Of a stretch of DNA of 64,000 bases, positions 1-10,381 are shown piece after piece. The position numbers and the translations under genes were made by a program. How positions within the stretch are numbered: position 1 is the stretch's first letter; every line of letters starts with the position of its first letter. The notes under the pieces are model-generated. The model searched no databases, had not been told where the DNA came from, and saw nothing but the letters and a program-made list of their open reading frames with translations. Origin of the DNA: Phalacrocorax aristotelis (taxonomy: Eukaryota > Chordata > Aves > Suliformes > Phalacrocoracidae); NCBI RefSeq assembly GCF_949628215.1, contig NW_027441100.1, positions 1 through 64,000 on the forward strand, written 5' to 3'.

Positions 1-1350
1 AAGGCCAACTGAATTGGAGATGTAGAAAAAAAAAAAATTAAACACTGAGGGACGTTAGCAAAACAAAGAGAAAAATGAAAAGACAGAGACAGCAAACTGA
101 AACGGGAGCGAAAAGAAAGTTAAAATGCAGCGGTACTAATGAAAGATAAGAAATAATTCTGAGAAACAGCAAAGGGAATAACAGTAGACAGAACACTTAG
201 GAAGCAACACATTAGGAACAGGAAGGGCAAAAATAAACAGGGACCGCAATCTAAAAGAGAAAGCAAATTTAAAAATCTGTGACGCTAAGGGAAGAGAAGA
301 AGTAATTTTAGAATAAGACAGCAAAGGGAGTTAAAACTGGCATAGAAAAGGTTTAAAAAGCAAGGGGGATTATGGAAATAAAGATAAAATTTAACACATA
401 GGGACAGCAAACAGAGATGGATGAAGAAAACTGGTAAAGTGATGGTGTTAAGGGAAGACATGTACTTGAAAGAAAACAGAGCAAAATAAGCACAGGACAC
501 TGGCTAAAGGAAGAAATCTGAAAAATGACGGGGATTAGGGAAACCGAGAGCAAACTATTAATAATAGGGATGAAAAATAGAAAAATATTATAAAAGCAAA
601 GGTACTGCTACTAAAGACAAGAAATAACTCTAAAACATAAAGACACCAGATAAAATTATACAAAATTTTAGAGGCAAATACAATTCAAGAAATGAGGAAA
701 AAAATTTAAAAATAGCAAAGGTCAAGTAAAATGGAAATGTAGAAAGTGGAAAAAGCAAGGTCATTAGTGAAATAGAAGAAATAATTTTTTAAAACTTCCA
801 AAGGAATGAGAGTTAACTTACAAATAACATTTAAAAAGGAAGGGCTTATAGGGAAATAAAAGAAAAAAAATTAAAACAGAGACGGTAACCTAGAAGAGAG
901 GTAGAAAGAAAATGGAAAAAGCGAGGGCGCTAGAGAGAGACGAGAAATAATTTTGCAAAGACGGCAAAGGGAACGGAGGTTGCTGTAGAAAGAATGCTTA
1001 GCAAGCAGTGAGTATTAGGAAATAAAGACAATCTTATGAAATAGGGATAGCGACCCCAAAAAAGACACGAAAAGGAAATGTAAAAAGCGAGAGCGCTATG
1101 AAAAAGAAAAATAATTGAGAAGTAACACCAGCGAAAGAGACAAAAGTAGAAAACTTTAAAAGCCAAGGGGTTAAGAGACAATAATAACTAAAAAATAGTA
1201 ACAGAATTAAAACACAGACATAAAATTTAAAAAGTGATGGTGCTAAGGAAAATGCTGAAAATGAACAAGTGACCACAGCAAAGGTGATAATAGTACACAA
1301 AAAGAACACGATAAAAGCAAGGGTGGTTACGGTACCAATGGAAAAAAATT
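1..1350. repeat. Degenerate A- and purine-rich repeat at array edge
   Basis: The plus strand is overwhelmingly A and G, with recurrent fuzzy phrases such as TTTAAAAAGCAAGGG, GAAATAAAG and GACAGCAAA separated by variable distances. No exact period can be read. Similar phrases (TTTTAAAAGCAATGGGG) resume after the CR1 copies at about 4440, so the CR1 copies appear to have landed in one old repeat tract. The purine bias and wording also resemble the 969-bp monomers further right, so this may be their decayed edge (inference). No gene is seen; short open frames on the minus strand are low-complexity. Confidence 0.6.
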
Positions 1351-1639
1351 AAAAGGGATTGAATAAGGAGTTCTGCTATCTCAAAGGGGGAAAAGCATTC
1401 TTCCTTGGGAATTTGCAGGGCTCGGGGAGGCGGCTTTAAGGGAGACTCGAAGGGAAAGGGATATAGCCAGGCTTGCTAAAGAAGAGCCTAGGGGTGGCGT
1501 GCCGAGCTCGAGGGCAAAATCGACATCCCGGCTTGAGCGTGTCTACCCCGATGCACGCAGCACGGATGCCGTAAGGCAGGAGATAGAAGCTGTCGTGCAG
1601 CGGGATAGCTTTGATTTTCTTGCCGTCGCAGACATCGCA
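1351..1639. other. Unassigned mixed-composition segment
   Basis: This stretch has balanced base composition and no purine bias. It lies between the degenerate repeat and the terminus of a minus-strand CR1. I see no open frame of note, no RNA gene and no repeat I recognise. It could be unique flank or part of an older unidentified element. Confidence 0.4.
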
Positions 1640-2033
1640 GAATCATAGAACGTTCTGGGTCAGAAGGGACCCACGAGGATTAGAGTCCGACTCCTTTCCC
1701 TGCACAGGACAACCCCAAATTCACCCCACGCCTCCGATGGTGTTGCCCTAGTGCTGCTTGATTATTGTCAGGCTTGGCGCTGTGCCTGCTTCCCTGGGGA
1801 GCCTGTTCCGTGTTCCGTGGCCCTCTGAGTGAAAAACCTTTTCCTAATACCCACCGTAAACCTCCCCTGGCGCATCCTCCTGCCGTTCCCTCAGGTCCTA
1901 TTGTTGGTCACCGGAGAAAAACGATTGGCACCTCCTCCACCCCTTGTGAGGAAGCTGCAGACTGAGATGAGGTCTCCCTGTCTCTAGGCTTAATAAACCA
2001 AGTGACTTTAGCTGCTCCTAGTACGGTTTCTCA
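1640..2033 (-). mobile_element. CR1 LINE, 3' end fragment
   Basis: Read on the minus strand, the segment matches the 3' end of avian CR1 elements from memory. It carries the block describing lead-in to 'cctcac..ggg', the 'gttagga..aaaggttttt' stretch, the 'gaacaggctcccc' stretch and the terminal 'gggtcccttct' tract. It closes with TTCTATGATTC, the characteristic CR1 3' octamer-type ending, at about 1640-1651. Only about 390 bp remain, as expected of a 5'-truncated LINE insertion. The copy is visibly diverged and has no coding capacity. Its 5' side abuts the start of a second CR1 in the opposite orientation at about 2035. Confidence 0.85.
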
Positions 2034-2109
2034 CCAGATGCGGTGGGATGCCTCGTACGATTCGAGTGCTGTGACGGACGGCTCTAATCTCTTACGAAAG
2101 GTTAGGCAA

Positions 2110-2659
2110 GGAAGGAGATGTGGTGGGGTGGCTCCGTATGTTACGTAGTGTTTTGGCTGTAGAGAGATCAATGATTGGGAGGATGAGGTTGATGGCTTAT
2201 GGGTAAGGATGAGGGGAAAGGCCAATGAGGCAGGTATCCAGCTGGGGGTCTGCTGTAGACCACCTGACTGTAATGAAGAAGTAGCTGAAGAATTCTACAG
2301 GCAGCTGGCAGAACTCTCCCAATTGCTACCCCTTATTCTCACAGGGCACTTGAACTTACCAGATGTCTGCTGGAAAGAAAACACAGCAGAGGAAACTGTC
2401 TAGGAGGTTCATGGAGCACGTGGAAGGTAACTTCCTGAGGCAGCTGGTAAATGAGCCTACTGGGGAGGTGCCTCGACTGACCTGCTCTTTAGAAACAGAA
2501 GGACCGGTGGGAGATGTGGGGGTTGGAAGCCATTTTGGGTCTAGCGACTGCACCCTGATGGAATTCCTGATGCCTGGCAAAATAAGGAAGGGGGGCTGGC
2601 AAAATCTATACCGTGGACTTGCGGAGGGCAGGCTTTGGACTCTTCGGGACGCTGGTTAA
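2110..2659 (+). pseudogene. CR1 ORF2 endonuclease domain remnant
   Basis: The frame at 2209-2403 reads GIQLGVCCRPPD, then a helix-like stretch, then LTGHLNLPDVCW. This matches the exonuclease-endonuclease-phosphatase fold of CR1 ORF2, where the usual motif is GDFNLPD; here the aspartate of GDFN is replaced by histidine (GHLN). The frame stops at TAG 2401, and the continuation (RRFMEHVEGNFLRQLVNEP, then SHFGSSDCTLMEF) is found in another frame at 2363-2659. The family's SDH motif near the domain end is changed to SDC. The loss of these catalytic residues and the frameshift make this a pseudogene. Confidence 0.85.
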
Positions 2660-2825
2660 AAGGGTTCCTTGGGAGGAAGTCCTGAAGGGCTAAGGGGTCC
2701 TGGAAAGCTGGACGTTCAAGAAGGAAATCTGGAAGGTACGGAACCAGGTTGTCCCCGTGTGCAGTAAGACAAACGGGCAGGAAGATGACAGGCCTGGCTG
2801 AACAGAGAGCTTTTGCGGTGGCTCG

Positions 2826-3188
2826 GTGGGGGGTGAGGGGAAAGGAGAGTTTACTGCTTTTGAAGACTGGGTAGGCAAGTCAAGAACAGAACACAGAGCT
2901 TGTTATGCCAATCGGAGAGCAAACCAGGAAGGCAAAAGCCCAGCTAGAACTCAACTGGCCACTGTTGTTAGAGATGACAAAACATGCTTTTACATATATG
3001 CTAACAGCAGAAAGAGAGCCAAAGAGAATCTCCATCCTCTATTGGGGCCGGGGTGGGGAATGCTGCCACTGAGGAATAGACTGAGGTACTTGAGGCCTTC
3101 TTGGCCTCAGTCTCTAGTAGACTGGCTGTTTATCACCGGGGTAGTAATGGGTCACCTTCAGTGCATTCACCAGGCATGTACAGGATGA
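2826..3188 (+). pseudogene. CR1 ORF2 linker region remnant
   Basis: The frame contains ARTQLATVVRDDKTCFYIYA followed by RKRAKENLHPLLGP. This corresponds to the segment between endonuclease and reverse transcriptase of CR1 ORF2, where family members have a 'K..FYKYI..KR..KENL.PLL' pattern. The start methionine of the open frame is not a real start. The frame ends at 3186-3188 after losing alignment near 3060, and the N-terminal fingers of the RT appear to be deleted between here and 3200. Confidence 0.75.
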
Positions 3189-3204
3189 CCAGGGGATCAG
3201 GCCC

Positions 3205-3740
3205 AGACGCCGCAGGTTCTTGAAAGGCAGGTTCTGCCTGACCAACCCAGTCTCCTTCTATGACCGGGTGACCTACCTAGTGGATGAGGGAAGGGCCGTG
3301 GATGTTATCTACCTGTACTTCAGTAAAGCCTTTGACACTGTCTCCCACAGCATTTTCCTGGAGAAGCTGGTGGTTCCTAGCTTGGACAGGTGTACTCTTT
3401 GCTGAGTACAAAACTAGCTGGATGGCTGAGCCCCAAGAGTAGTGGTGAAAGAAGTTAAATCAAATTTGTGGCTGGTCATGAGCGCTGTTCCCCAGGGGTC
3501 AACTTTAGGACTAGTCTTGTTCCATGTCTATATCAATGATCTGAATGAGGGGACAGTGTGCCTTCAGTAAGTTTGCAGATGATACCAAGTTGGCCAGGAG
3601 TGTTCATCTGTCTGAGGGTAGGAAGGCTCTGCAGAGGGATCTGGACAGGCTGGACCCACGGCCTGACGTCAGCTCTATGAGAATTAACAAGGCTGAGTGC
3701 CAGCTCCCGTGCTCGGGTCACAACGACCCGATGCAATAGG
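3205..3740 (+). pseudogene. CR1 ORF2 reverse-transcriptase remnant
   Basis: At 3220-3405 one frame reads YLVDEGRAVDVIYLYFSKAF followed by DTVSHS. This is the RT palm motif A region of CR1, normally VIYLDFSKAFDTV; the first aspartate of motif A is a tyrosine here. At 3545-3739 a different frame gives FSKFADDTKLA, the non-LTR RT motif C (FADD), with both aspartates kept. The two are separated by frameshifts around 3405-3545, where the expected 'VPQGS' region is recognisable at about 3488-3510 as CCCCAGGGGTCA. The protein cannot be made from this copy. Confidence 0.88.
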
Positions 3741-4412
3741 CTTGGGGAATAGCGGCTGGAAAACTGTGTGGCAGAGAAGGACCCGGGGGTGCCGGCTGAC
3801 AGCCGGCTGAACGTGAGGCAGCAGTCTGCCTGGGTTGGGAAGGAGGCCGCTGGGGTCCTGCCTTGTATCAAAAATAGTGTGGCCAGCAGGAGTAGGGAAG
3901 TGATCGTACCCCTGACTTGGCACTGGTGAGGCCGTACCTTGAGTATCGTGTTCCCTTTTGGGCCCTTCAGGACAAAAAGGACATTGAGTAGTTGGAGTAT
4001 GTCCAGAGAAGGGCAACAAAGCTTGGGGAAGGGTCTGGAAAACAAGCCTAATGAAGAGCGGCTGAGGGAACTGGGGTGGTTTAAGTCTGCAGAAGAGAAG
4101 ACTCAAAGGAGGTTGTAGTGAACTGGGTGTAGGTTCCTTTTCCCAATGAGCTAGCGATTGGACAAGAGGAAATGGTGTCGAGTTCCATCAGGGAATGATC
4201 AGATAGGGTATTAGGAAAAATTTCTTTACCTGAAGAGTCATCAGGTATTGGAACAGGCTGCCCAGAGAGGTGGTGCAGTTGCCCTCCCTGGAGGCGTTCA
4301 AAAGATGCATATACGTGGCACTTGAGGACGTGCTTTAGGAGCCATGGTAGTGTGGGGTTGATGACTGGACTCAATGATATCACAGGTCTTTTCCAACCTT
4401 AAGTCTATTAAA

Positions 4413-5058
4413 AAAATAAACAGTGGCCTTGATAAAATATTTTAAAAGCAATGGGGTGCACGAACAACAAATAACCCTTAAAATTAGGGATTGGCAGCTT
4501 TGTAAAACTAAACCTAGAAAGAGAATTTTAAAAGCAATGGGGTAAGGGACAGACAGGAAAAAGTAAGAAATAGGGTCCGCAAACTAAATCAGTGAAGACA
4601 AACAAAACTGAAAAAGTGATTTAGTTGAGGACAGGCAGGAAGAAACAAACGTGGATGCGGAAGTGAACGTAGACAGACAGCGCAAATGTAAAAATCAACG
4701 GGGTTCTGGCCACATGGGTAGAAGTTAAATATCAAGAGAGGGAGACGGATAGATGGCCACAGAGAAAGGACGTAGGAAGAGCAAGCCGGGGCAGAGCAGA
4801 GGGAGTCACTTCAATGGAGATAGGTCGCTGGGTAGAGGCAGACCTGGAAATGCAATTTTTACAAGTAATAGGGAAGAAAGAAATAATAGCAGGTGTGGAG
4901 CCAGAAAAGGAGAGGCATAGGAAGGCCACACAGAAGGCGACGGGGTGCAGGGCAGTATTGGCAGAAGACCAAAAAAGCTTTGGAAAACTGTGCAGCCCGA
5001 AAAGCAGACAGAGGCAGGGACAGGCAAGGAGGTAGACAGAGACCGGGAAAAGCATAGC
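4413..5058. repeat. Diverged purine-rich repeat leading into the ampliconic array
   Basis: The composition returns to A- and G-rich on the plus strand directly after the CR1 tail. Early phrases match the 1-1350 tract, and from about 4735 phrases such as GGCAGACAGAG and GGGACAGG resemble the 969-bp monomers but without alignable order. It is best read as eroded array margin. Open frames on the minus strand are shadows of the pyrimidine-rich complement. Confidence 0.55.
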
Positions 5059-5118
5059 GGGTGGAGTGAGCAAGCAACTCCCTGGTGCAGAGTTGCCAGC
5101 TGGGGCTAAACCACGGCA
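5059..5118 (+). mobile_element. LTR-A (avian ERVL-type) 3' tail only
   Basis: These 60 bp match the last 60 bp of the complete LTR-A copies (for example 11747-11806) with a few changes (GTGAGC for GCGAGC, CAACTC for CAGCTC), and end in the same CTAAACCACGGCA. The first about 475 bp of the LTR are missing, replaced by purine-rich repeat. The block therefore begins inside an LTR, which fixes an amplification breakpoint. Confidence 0.85.
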
Positions 5119-8100
5119 CGCGCTTGTCCTGGTTTGGCAGGGAGCGGACGGTCGGTCGCCTGGCTCCTGGAGCGAGAGGCTGCTGGGCAGAGAGGGAGGC
5201 CACCAAAGGTGAGGAGCAGGGCACAGGACAGTAGGAGGAGAGAAGAGAAAAGCAGCATGCGGTTGGACGGGGGCAGGGGGAGCGTGTGTGCCTGTAGTGA
5301 GAAGGCACGAGGCAGGGAACAGGATGGCCAGAGAAGGACAGGGAGCCTGACGGATGTGAAGATAAAAGCAGCAGAGAGAGGGGAAGAGAGGCAGCAGAAA
5401 GAGGGAAGAGCAGGACAGAGACCAACAAAGAAGGATGACGAGCAGGCTGGAAACGCACAAAGAACCTGGGGCAGGCAGCACGACAGCGAGGGAGGAAAGA
5501 AGAATAGGGGCAGAAAGCTGAGCGAGCGAGATGGAGAAAAACAAGAAAAGCGACAAAAACAGGGCAGAGAGGGAAGAATGAAGCCACGGGGACAGGGAGC
5601 CGAGAGAGCCAACGACGGAGGGAAGGGGCCGGGGTAGGGAACACCACAAAACAAACCATGGGGCTACGTGGTACAGAGCATGAGCAGGGAGAGAATTAAC
5701 CATTAGGGACAGGGAGCCAGAGGAAAAAGAAAATACACCAAAAGGGAGATGGAGAGCAAAAGGAATCGCAATGCGTACAGAAAGAAGAGCGAAACAGTTC
5801 TAAAATAGGGACATGGGGAAGCCAGAAAGGACAAAAGCTACAGGCTACAGGGCAGAGAGGGAAGAATTAACGATAGACACAGAGAGCTGGGCAGAAAGAG
5901 ATGGAGAAAGGCTAAAGATCACACGGCCAACAGGGAAGAGAGGCAGGAAGTTTAAAAACAGGGGCAAGAAGCCAGAGAGAGGGAGAGAGAGGCAACAATA
6001 AAATGGGGACGGGCCACGGGGCAGCGAGGAGGGAGCCGATGAATAAGAAAAGGAGGCCAAAGAGAACACAATGTAGTATGGAAAAAAGGAACAGCGGCCT
6101 ACGGGGAAGGAGGAATTAAAGATCAGGCACTGGGAGGCAGACAGAGACAAACGAAGAAACAAGTGAAAAAACCAACAGCAATGGGCTACCAAGACAGAGA
6201 GGGAGGAGACGAGGAAATATAGCAGCAAGGAGCGGGACAGAGAGAGTTGAGGACAAACAAACAGCACGGGTCTATGTGAAAGAGAACTTGGAATTAGAAC
6301 ACAGAGAGGGAGCCTGTCAGAGGTGGAGATAAAAGCAGCAGAGAGGGGAAGAGAGGCAGCAGAAAGAGGGAAGAGCAGGACAGAGACCAAGAAAGAACGA
6401 TGAGGAGCAGGCTGGAAACGCACAAAGAACCTGGGGCAGGCAGCACGACAGCGAGTGAGGAAAGAAGAATAGGGGCAGAAAGCTGAGCGAGCGAGATGGA
6501 GAAAGACAAGAAAAGCAACAAGAACAGGGCAGAGAGGGAAGAATGAAGGCCCGGGGACAGGGATCCGAGAGAGCCAACGACAGAGGGAAGGGGCCGGGGA
6601 GGGAACACCACAAAACAAACCATGGGGCTACGTGGTACAGAGCATGAGAAGGGAGAAAATTAGCAATCAGGGACAGGGAGCCAGAGGAAAAAGAAAATAC
6701 ACCAAAAGGGAGATGGAGAGCAAAAGGAATCGCAATGCGTACAGAAAGAAGAGCGAAACAATTCTAAAATAGGGACATGGGGAAGCCAGAAAGGACAAAC
6801 GCTACAGGCTACAGGGCAGAGAGGGAAGAATTAACGAATAGACACAGAGAGCTGGGCAGAAAGAGATGGAGAAAGGCTAAAGATCACACGGCCAACAGGG
6901 AAGAGAGGCAGGAAGTTTAAAAACAGGGGCAAGAAGCCAGAGAGAGGGAGAGAGAGGCAACAATAAAATGGGGACGGGCCACGGGGCAGCGAGGAGGGAA
7001 CCGATGAATAAGAAAAGGAGGCCAAAGAGAACACAATGTAGTATGGAAAAAAGGAACAGCGGCCTACGGGGAAGGAGGAATTAAAGATCAGGCACTGGGA
7101 GGCAGACAGAGACAAACGAAGAAACAAGTGAAAAAACCAACAGCAATGGGCTACCAAGACAGAGAGGGAGGAAATTCGGCAATAAAACATAGCAGCAAGG
7201 AGCGGGACAGAGAGAGTTGAGGACAAACAAACAGCACGGGTCTATGTGAAAGAGAACTTGGAACTAGAACACAGAGAGGGAGCCTGTCAGAGGTGGAGAT
7301 AAAAGCAGCAGAGAGGGGAAGAGAGGCAGCAGAAAGAGGGAAGAGCAGGACAGAGACCAAGAAAGAACGATGAGGAGCAGGCTGGAAACGCACAAAGAAC
7401 CTGGGGCAGGCAGCACAACAGCGAGGGAGGAAAGAAGAATAGGGGCAGAAAGCTGAGCGAGCGAGATGGAGGAAGACAAGAAAAGCAACAAGAACAGGGC
7501 AGAGAGGGAAGAATGAAGCCACGGGGACAGGGAGCCGAGAGAGCCAACGACGGAGGGAAGGGGCCGGGGTAGGGAAGACCTCAAAACAAACCATGGGGCT
7601 ACGTGGTACAGAGCATGAGCAGGGAGAGAATTAACCATTAGGGACAGGGAGCCAGAGGAAAAAGAAAATACACCAAAAGGGAGATGGAGAGCAAAAGGAA
7701 TCGCAATGCGTACAGAAAGAAGAGCGAAACAATTCTAAAATAGGGACATGGGGAAGCCAGAAAGGACAAAAGCTACAGGCTACAGGGCAGAGAGGGAAGA
7801 ATTAACGAATAGACACGGAGAGCTGGGCGGAAAGAGATGGAGAAAGGCTAAAGATCACACGGCCAACAGGGAAGAGAGGCAGGAAGTTTAAAAACAGGGG
7901 CAAGAAGCCAGAGAGAGGGAGAGAGGCAACAATAAAATGGGGACGGGCCACGGGGCAGCGAGGAGGGAACCGATGAATAAGAAAAGGAGGCCAAAGAGAA
8001 CACAATGTAGTATGGAAAAAAGGAACAGCGGCCTACGGGGAAGGAGGAATTAAAGATCAGGCACTGGGAGGCAGACAGAGACAAGCGAAGAAACAAGTGA

Positions 8101-8552
8101 AAAAACCAACAGCAATGGGCTACCAAGACAGAGAGGGAGGAGACGAGGAAATAAAATATAGCAGCAAGGAGCTGGACAGAGAGATGAGGACAAACAAACA
8201 GCACGGGTCTATGTGAAAGAGAACTTGGAACTAGAACACAGAGAGGGAGCCTGTCAGAGGTGGAGATAAAAGCAGCAGAGAGGGGAAGAGAGGCAGCAGA
8301 AAGAGGGAAGAGCAGGACAGAGACTAAGAAAGAATGATGAGGAGCAGGCTGGAAACGCACAAAGAACCTGGGGCAGGCAGCACGACAGCGAGTGAGGAAA
8401 GAAGAATAGGGGCAGAAAGCTGAGCGAGCGAGATGGAGGAAGACAAGAAAAGCAACAAGAACAGGGCAGAGAGGGAAGAATGAAGCCACGGGGACAGGGA
8501 TCCGAGACAGCCAACGACGGAGGGAAGGGGCCGGGGAGGGAACACCACAAAA
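5119..8552. repeat. Purine-rich ~969-bp monomer array, block 1
   Basis: The landmark ATGGGGAAGCCAGAAAGGAC occurs at 5813, 6777 and 7748, giving spacings of 964 and 971 bp. Within each monomer the plus strand is purine-rich, with shared landmarks such as ACCATGGGGCTACGTGGTAC, GGCACTGGGAGGCAG and AACCTGGGGCAGGCAGCA. The 5' part (5119-5300) has sequence found only just after LTR-A, including GGCAGGGAGCGGACGGTCGG. The last monomer before LTR-B is a distinct variant (GACGAGGAAATAAAATATAG, GGAGCTGGACAGAG). No gene is supported; the long minus-strand frames are rich in S, L, P, F and C, as expected from translating polypyrimidine. Confidence 0.9.
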
Positions 8553-8886
8553 GGTAATTCCGGCAGGGGGAAGATCGCGACCACCGACTCACGGACCACC
8601 ACCGACCCAAGTAACACCACCTACTCAGAAGAGGACAACCGAGCCTGCGCAGTAATTTACATAAGGAACGAGCAAGTTTGTACCAATCAGTAGACAGGAC
8701 AATAATGAATACGTCTGACTACGTAAAATTTTGAGCTATAAATTGTAGGGGAAAGGTGTGTGAGGTACGCACGTTAGGAGGAGCGATCCCCCGTGCATCC
8801 GGCGCCGTGAATAAAGAATGCCTGCTCTTTAATACTAAATTGGTGTTACAGAGTTGTTTCCAATTTTACCACGATTTTTGGTAACA
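8553..8886 (+). mobile_element. LTR-B, avian endogenous-retrovirus solo LTR, copy 1
   Basis: This AT-balanced 334-bp island interrupts the purine-rich repeat. It has the order expected of an LTR read on the plus strand: a CCAAT-like ACCAATCAG at about 8682-8690, a TATA-like TATAAATT at 8737-8744, a polyadenylation signal AATAAA at 8810-8815 followed by a T-rich stretch, and a CA end (GGTAACA) at 8880-8886. No primer-binding site, internal genes or partner LTR follow, so it is a solo LTR. The 5' end lacks a clear TG, and the unit may be truncated there. The family is not identified; the R/U5 layout resembles class II avian retrovirus LTRs (weak inference). Confidence 0.72.
8737..8815 (+). promoter_or_regulatory. 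LTR-B core promoter and polyadenylation signal
   Basis: TATAAATT at 8737-8744 lies about 66 bp before AATAAA at 8810-8815, which is the normal arrangement of U3/R signals in a retroviral LTR. Transcription would start at about 8767-8775, run rightward, and point into the purine spacer and the CpG-rich segment. The same signals are kept in the copies at 16394, 24050, 32617 and 53733 (TATA positions). Activity is not known. Confidence 0.55.
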
Positions 8887-9205
8887 CAGGGAGTCAGACC
8901 AAGAGAGCCAGAGAAAGACAAAATACCGACAGGCTACAGGACAGAGCAGGAGGAATACAAAAAAACGGAGCCAGAGCCAGGCAGAGAGAGGCAGAGAAAG
9001 AAAAAGTAGCCACACGCTACAGGACAGAGAGAGGGAGGACTGAAAAGACAGGGAGGCAGGGAGCCACTCAGAGCGAGATGGAGAAAGAAGGTGCGGGGGG
9101 AACGCAAAAAAAAAATAATTTTGCAGCAGGTAAGGAAAGAGAGGGGGCCAGGGGAGAGACAGGGAGGGCCCAGGACGCACAAGAGAGGCAACAGGGCCCC
9201 AGTGG
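8887..9205. repeat. Purine-rich spacer after LTR-B, block 1
   Basis: Purine-rich repeat resumes after the LTR with the wording of the monomers (GGGAGTCAGACCAAGAGAGC, GCTACAGGACAGAGAG twice) but a different order, so LTR-B sits between two different parts of the repeat. The spacer ends where composition switches to mixed at CAGGACTCACCGCAACTCTC. Confidence 0.75.
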
Positions 9206-9585
9206 CCCAGGACTCACCGCAACTCTCGCTCTCAGCGCTGCTGGCACAATTTAGCCGTTCAGATGCTTCTTTCCCCTTCCCTCCTCCCTGCCTCTTCTGC
9301 AGCTCCAGACTCTAGGCCATCCTCCACCTAAAGAGAATACATGGGTGTCTTACAGCTCTTACAAGATGAGGCTTCCTAGGCACGTGGCCTAGCTCGCTCG
9401 TGCACTACACGCCCGTACCGAACTCCGGGTTATGCGTACAGACCCTGCGGTGCACGTTGGTGGCCTGGCCCGCTGCGGACTATGAAGGGGGATCCTTCCT
9501 TCCTCACCTGCAGGGACAGGCTCTCTCTTGCCTGCGGCAGGAAGGCAGGTGGCAGCCAGAGCGCCTTCAATTTCTTCTTCTTTAC

Positions 9586-9669
9586 CTTTCGTTGGCATCG
9601 CCAGCTTCAGCCGAGGCAGCTCCTGTCCACAGCTGGGAAGGGCTTTGTCTATCCCTTTTCGGCCCCGCG
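9586..9669 (-). other. Candidate 84-nt exon (minus strand), copy 1
   Basis: On the minus strand a CCGTCCTTGCAG acceptor precedes position 9669 and a donor CGAAAG|GTAAAGA follows 9586. The enclosed 84 nt are open in one frame, coding RKGIDKALPSCGQELPRLKL followed by AMPTK, with the same phase at both ends. The piece lies about 800 bp downstream, on the same strand, of the candidate first exon at 10382-10453. No family is recognised. The signals are reasonable but short enough to arise by chance. Confidence 0.3.
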
Positions 9670-10011
9670 CTGCAAGGACGGCGAGGCCGGGCAGAGAGAA
9701 GCCACGCAAGCCTGAGACGGCCACAGTCAACGGCATCCCCGGGGGAAGGACAGACAACCACGTCCGCAGCAAGGTCTCTGGGAGAGGGAAAGAAGAAACA
9801 GCGACCGTCATTACCGTCGATCGACCTTGACCAAAGCCTCTCCTTCCGCAGGGGCTTCTGGACACACCGCTCCTTCCCCGCGCTACTGCTAAGGGCCCCT
9901 GCGCCGAGGGGGAATCCCGTGCGCTTGAGGGCCGGCTCGCTGCCTTCACGACAGGGCCTGGGGGCGGCCTAGGGCTACGCAGCACGCTTCAGAGGAGGTG
10001 CCGGAGCTGGG

Positions 10012-10328
10012 GGCAGGCGCGCGGGGCGGGGGGGGGGGGGGGGCAGGCGCGCGGGGTGGGGGGGAGGGGGCAGGCGCGCGGGTCGAAGCAGGCGCGCGGG
10101 GCAGGCTGGCGGGGGGAGCAGGTGCGCGGGGCGAGGCAAGCGCGCGGGGCGGGGGGGGGCAGGCGGGCGGGGGGAGCAGGCGCGCGGGGCGGGGGGGGGC
10201 AGGCGGGCGGGGGGAGCAGGCGCGCGGGGCGGGGGGGGGGCAGGCGGGCGGGGGGAGCAGGCGCGGGGGGGGGCAGGCGGGCGGGGGGAGCAGGCGCGGG
10301 GGGCGGGAGGGGAGGGCAGGCGCGCGGG
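10012..10328. repeat. G-rich GC minisatellite, copy 1 (~317 bp)
   Basis: Plus-strand units of roughly 40 bp combine GCAGGCGCGCGGGGC with long G runs and GCAGGCGGGCGGGGGGAGCA. Lengths differ between the four blocks (about 317, 317, 277 and 272 bp), so it behaves as a variable-number repeat. The plus strand is densely loaded with runs of 4-12 G and should be able to form G-quadruplexes. Translated on the minus strand it gives Pro/Arg/Ala-rich low-complexity peptide. Confidence 0.9.
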
Positions 10329-10381
10329 CAAGGCGGGCCAGGGGAGGCTGAGGGGGAGCTCCGGTGAGCCGGGGAGGCGGC

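Larger units (their letters stand above)
2036..4412 (+). mobile_element. CR1 LINE, 5'-truncated and decayed, ORF2 plus 3' end
   Basis: The element starts inside the ORF2 endonuclease region and runs through linker and reverse-transcriptase pieces to the CR1 3' end. Protein fragments appear in order in shifting frames: endonuclease at 2209-2659, linker at 2826-3188, and RT palm pieces at 3220-3405 and 3545-3739. The 3' part at about 4255-4405 has the CR1 hallmark 'cccagagaggtggtgcag', then 'ccctggaggcgttc', and ends 'ggtcttttccaacctta'. The terminal short-repeat tail is degenerate and is followed by an A-rich run. Many frameshifts and stops show it is dead. ORF1 is absent, consistent with 5' truncation. 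Confidence 0.9.

Noticed and set aside
1765..1965. 66-codon plus-strand open frame
   Set aside because: It is the antisense of the CR1 3' end and has no coding features.
4732..5703. 323-codon minus-strand open frame rich in Ser, Leu, Pro, Phe and Cys, and its many relatives in every monomer
   Set aside because: They are translations of polypyrimidine repeat. Overlapping frames are open at the same time, lengths vary with single indels, and no family features are present.
8553..8886. Complete endogenous provirus starting at LTR-B
   Set aside because: No primer-binding site, gag/pol/env-like frame or second LTR of the pair follows; repeat resumes at once.
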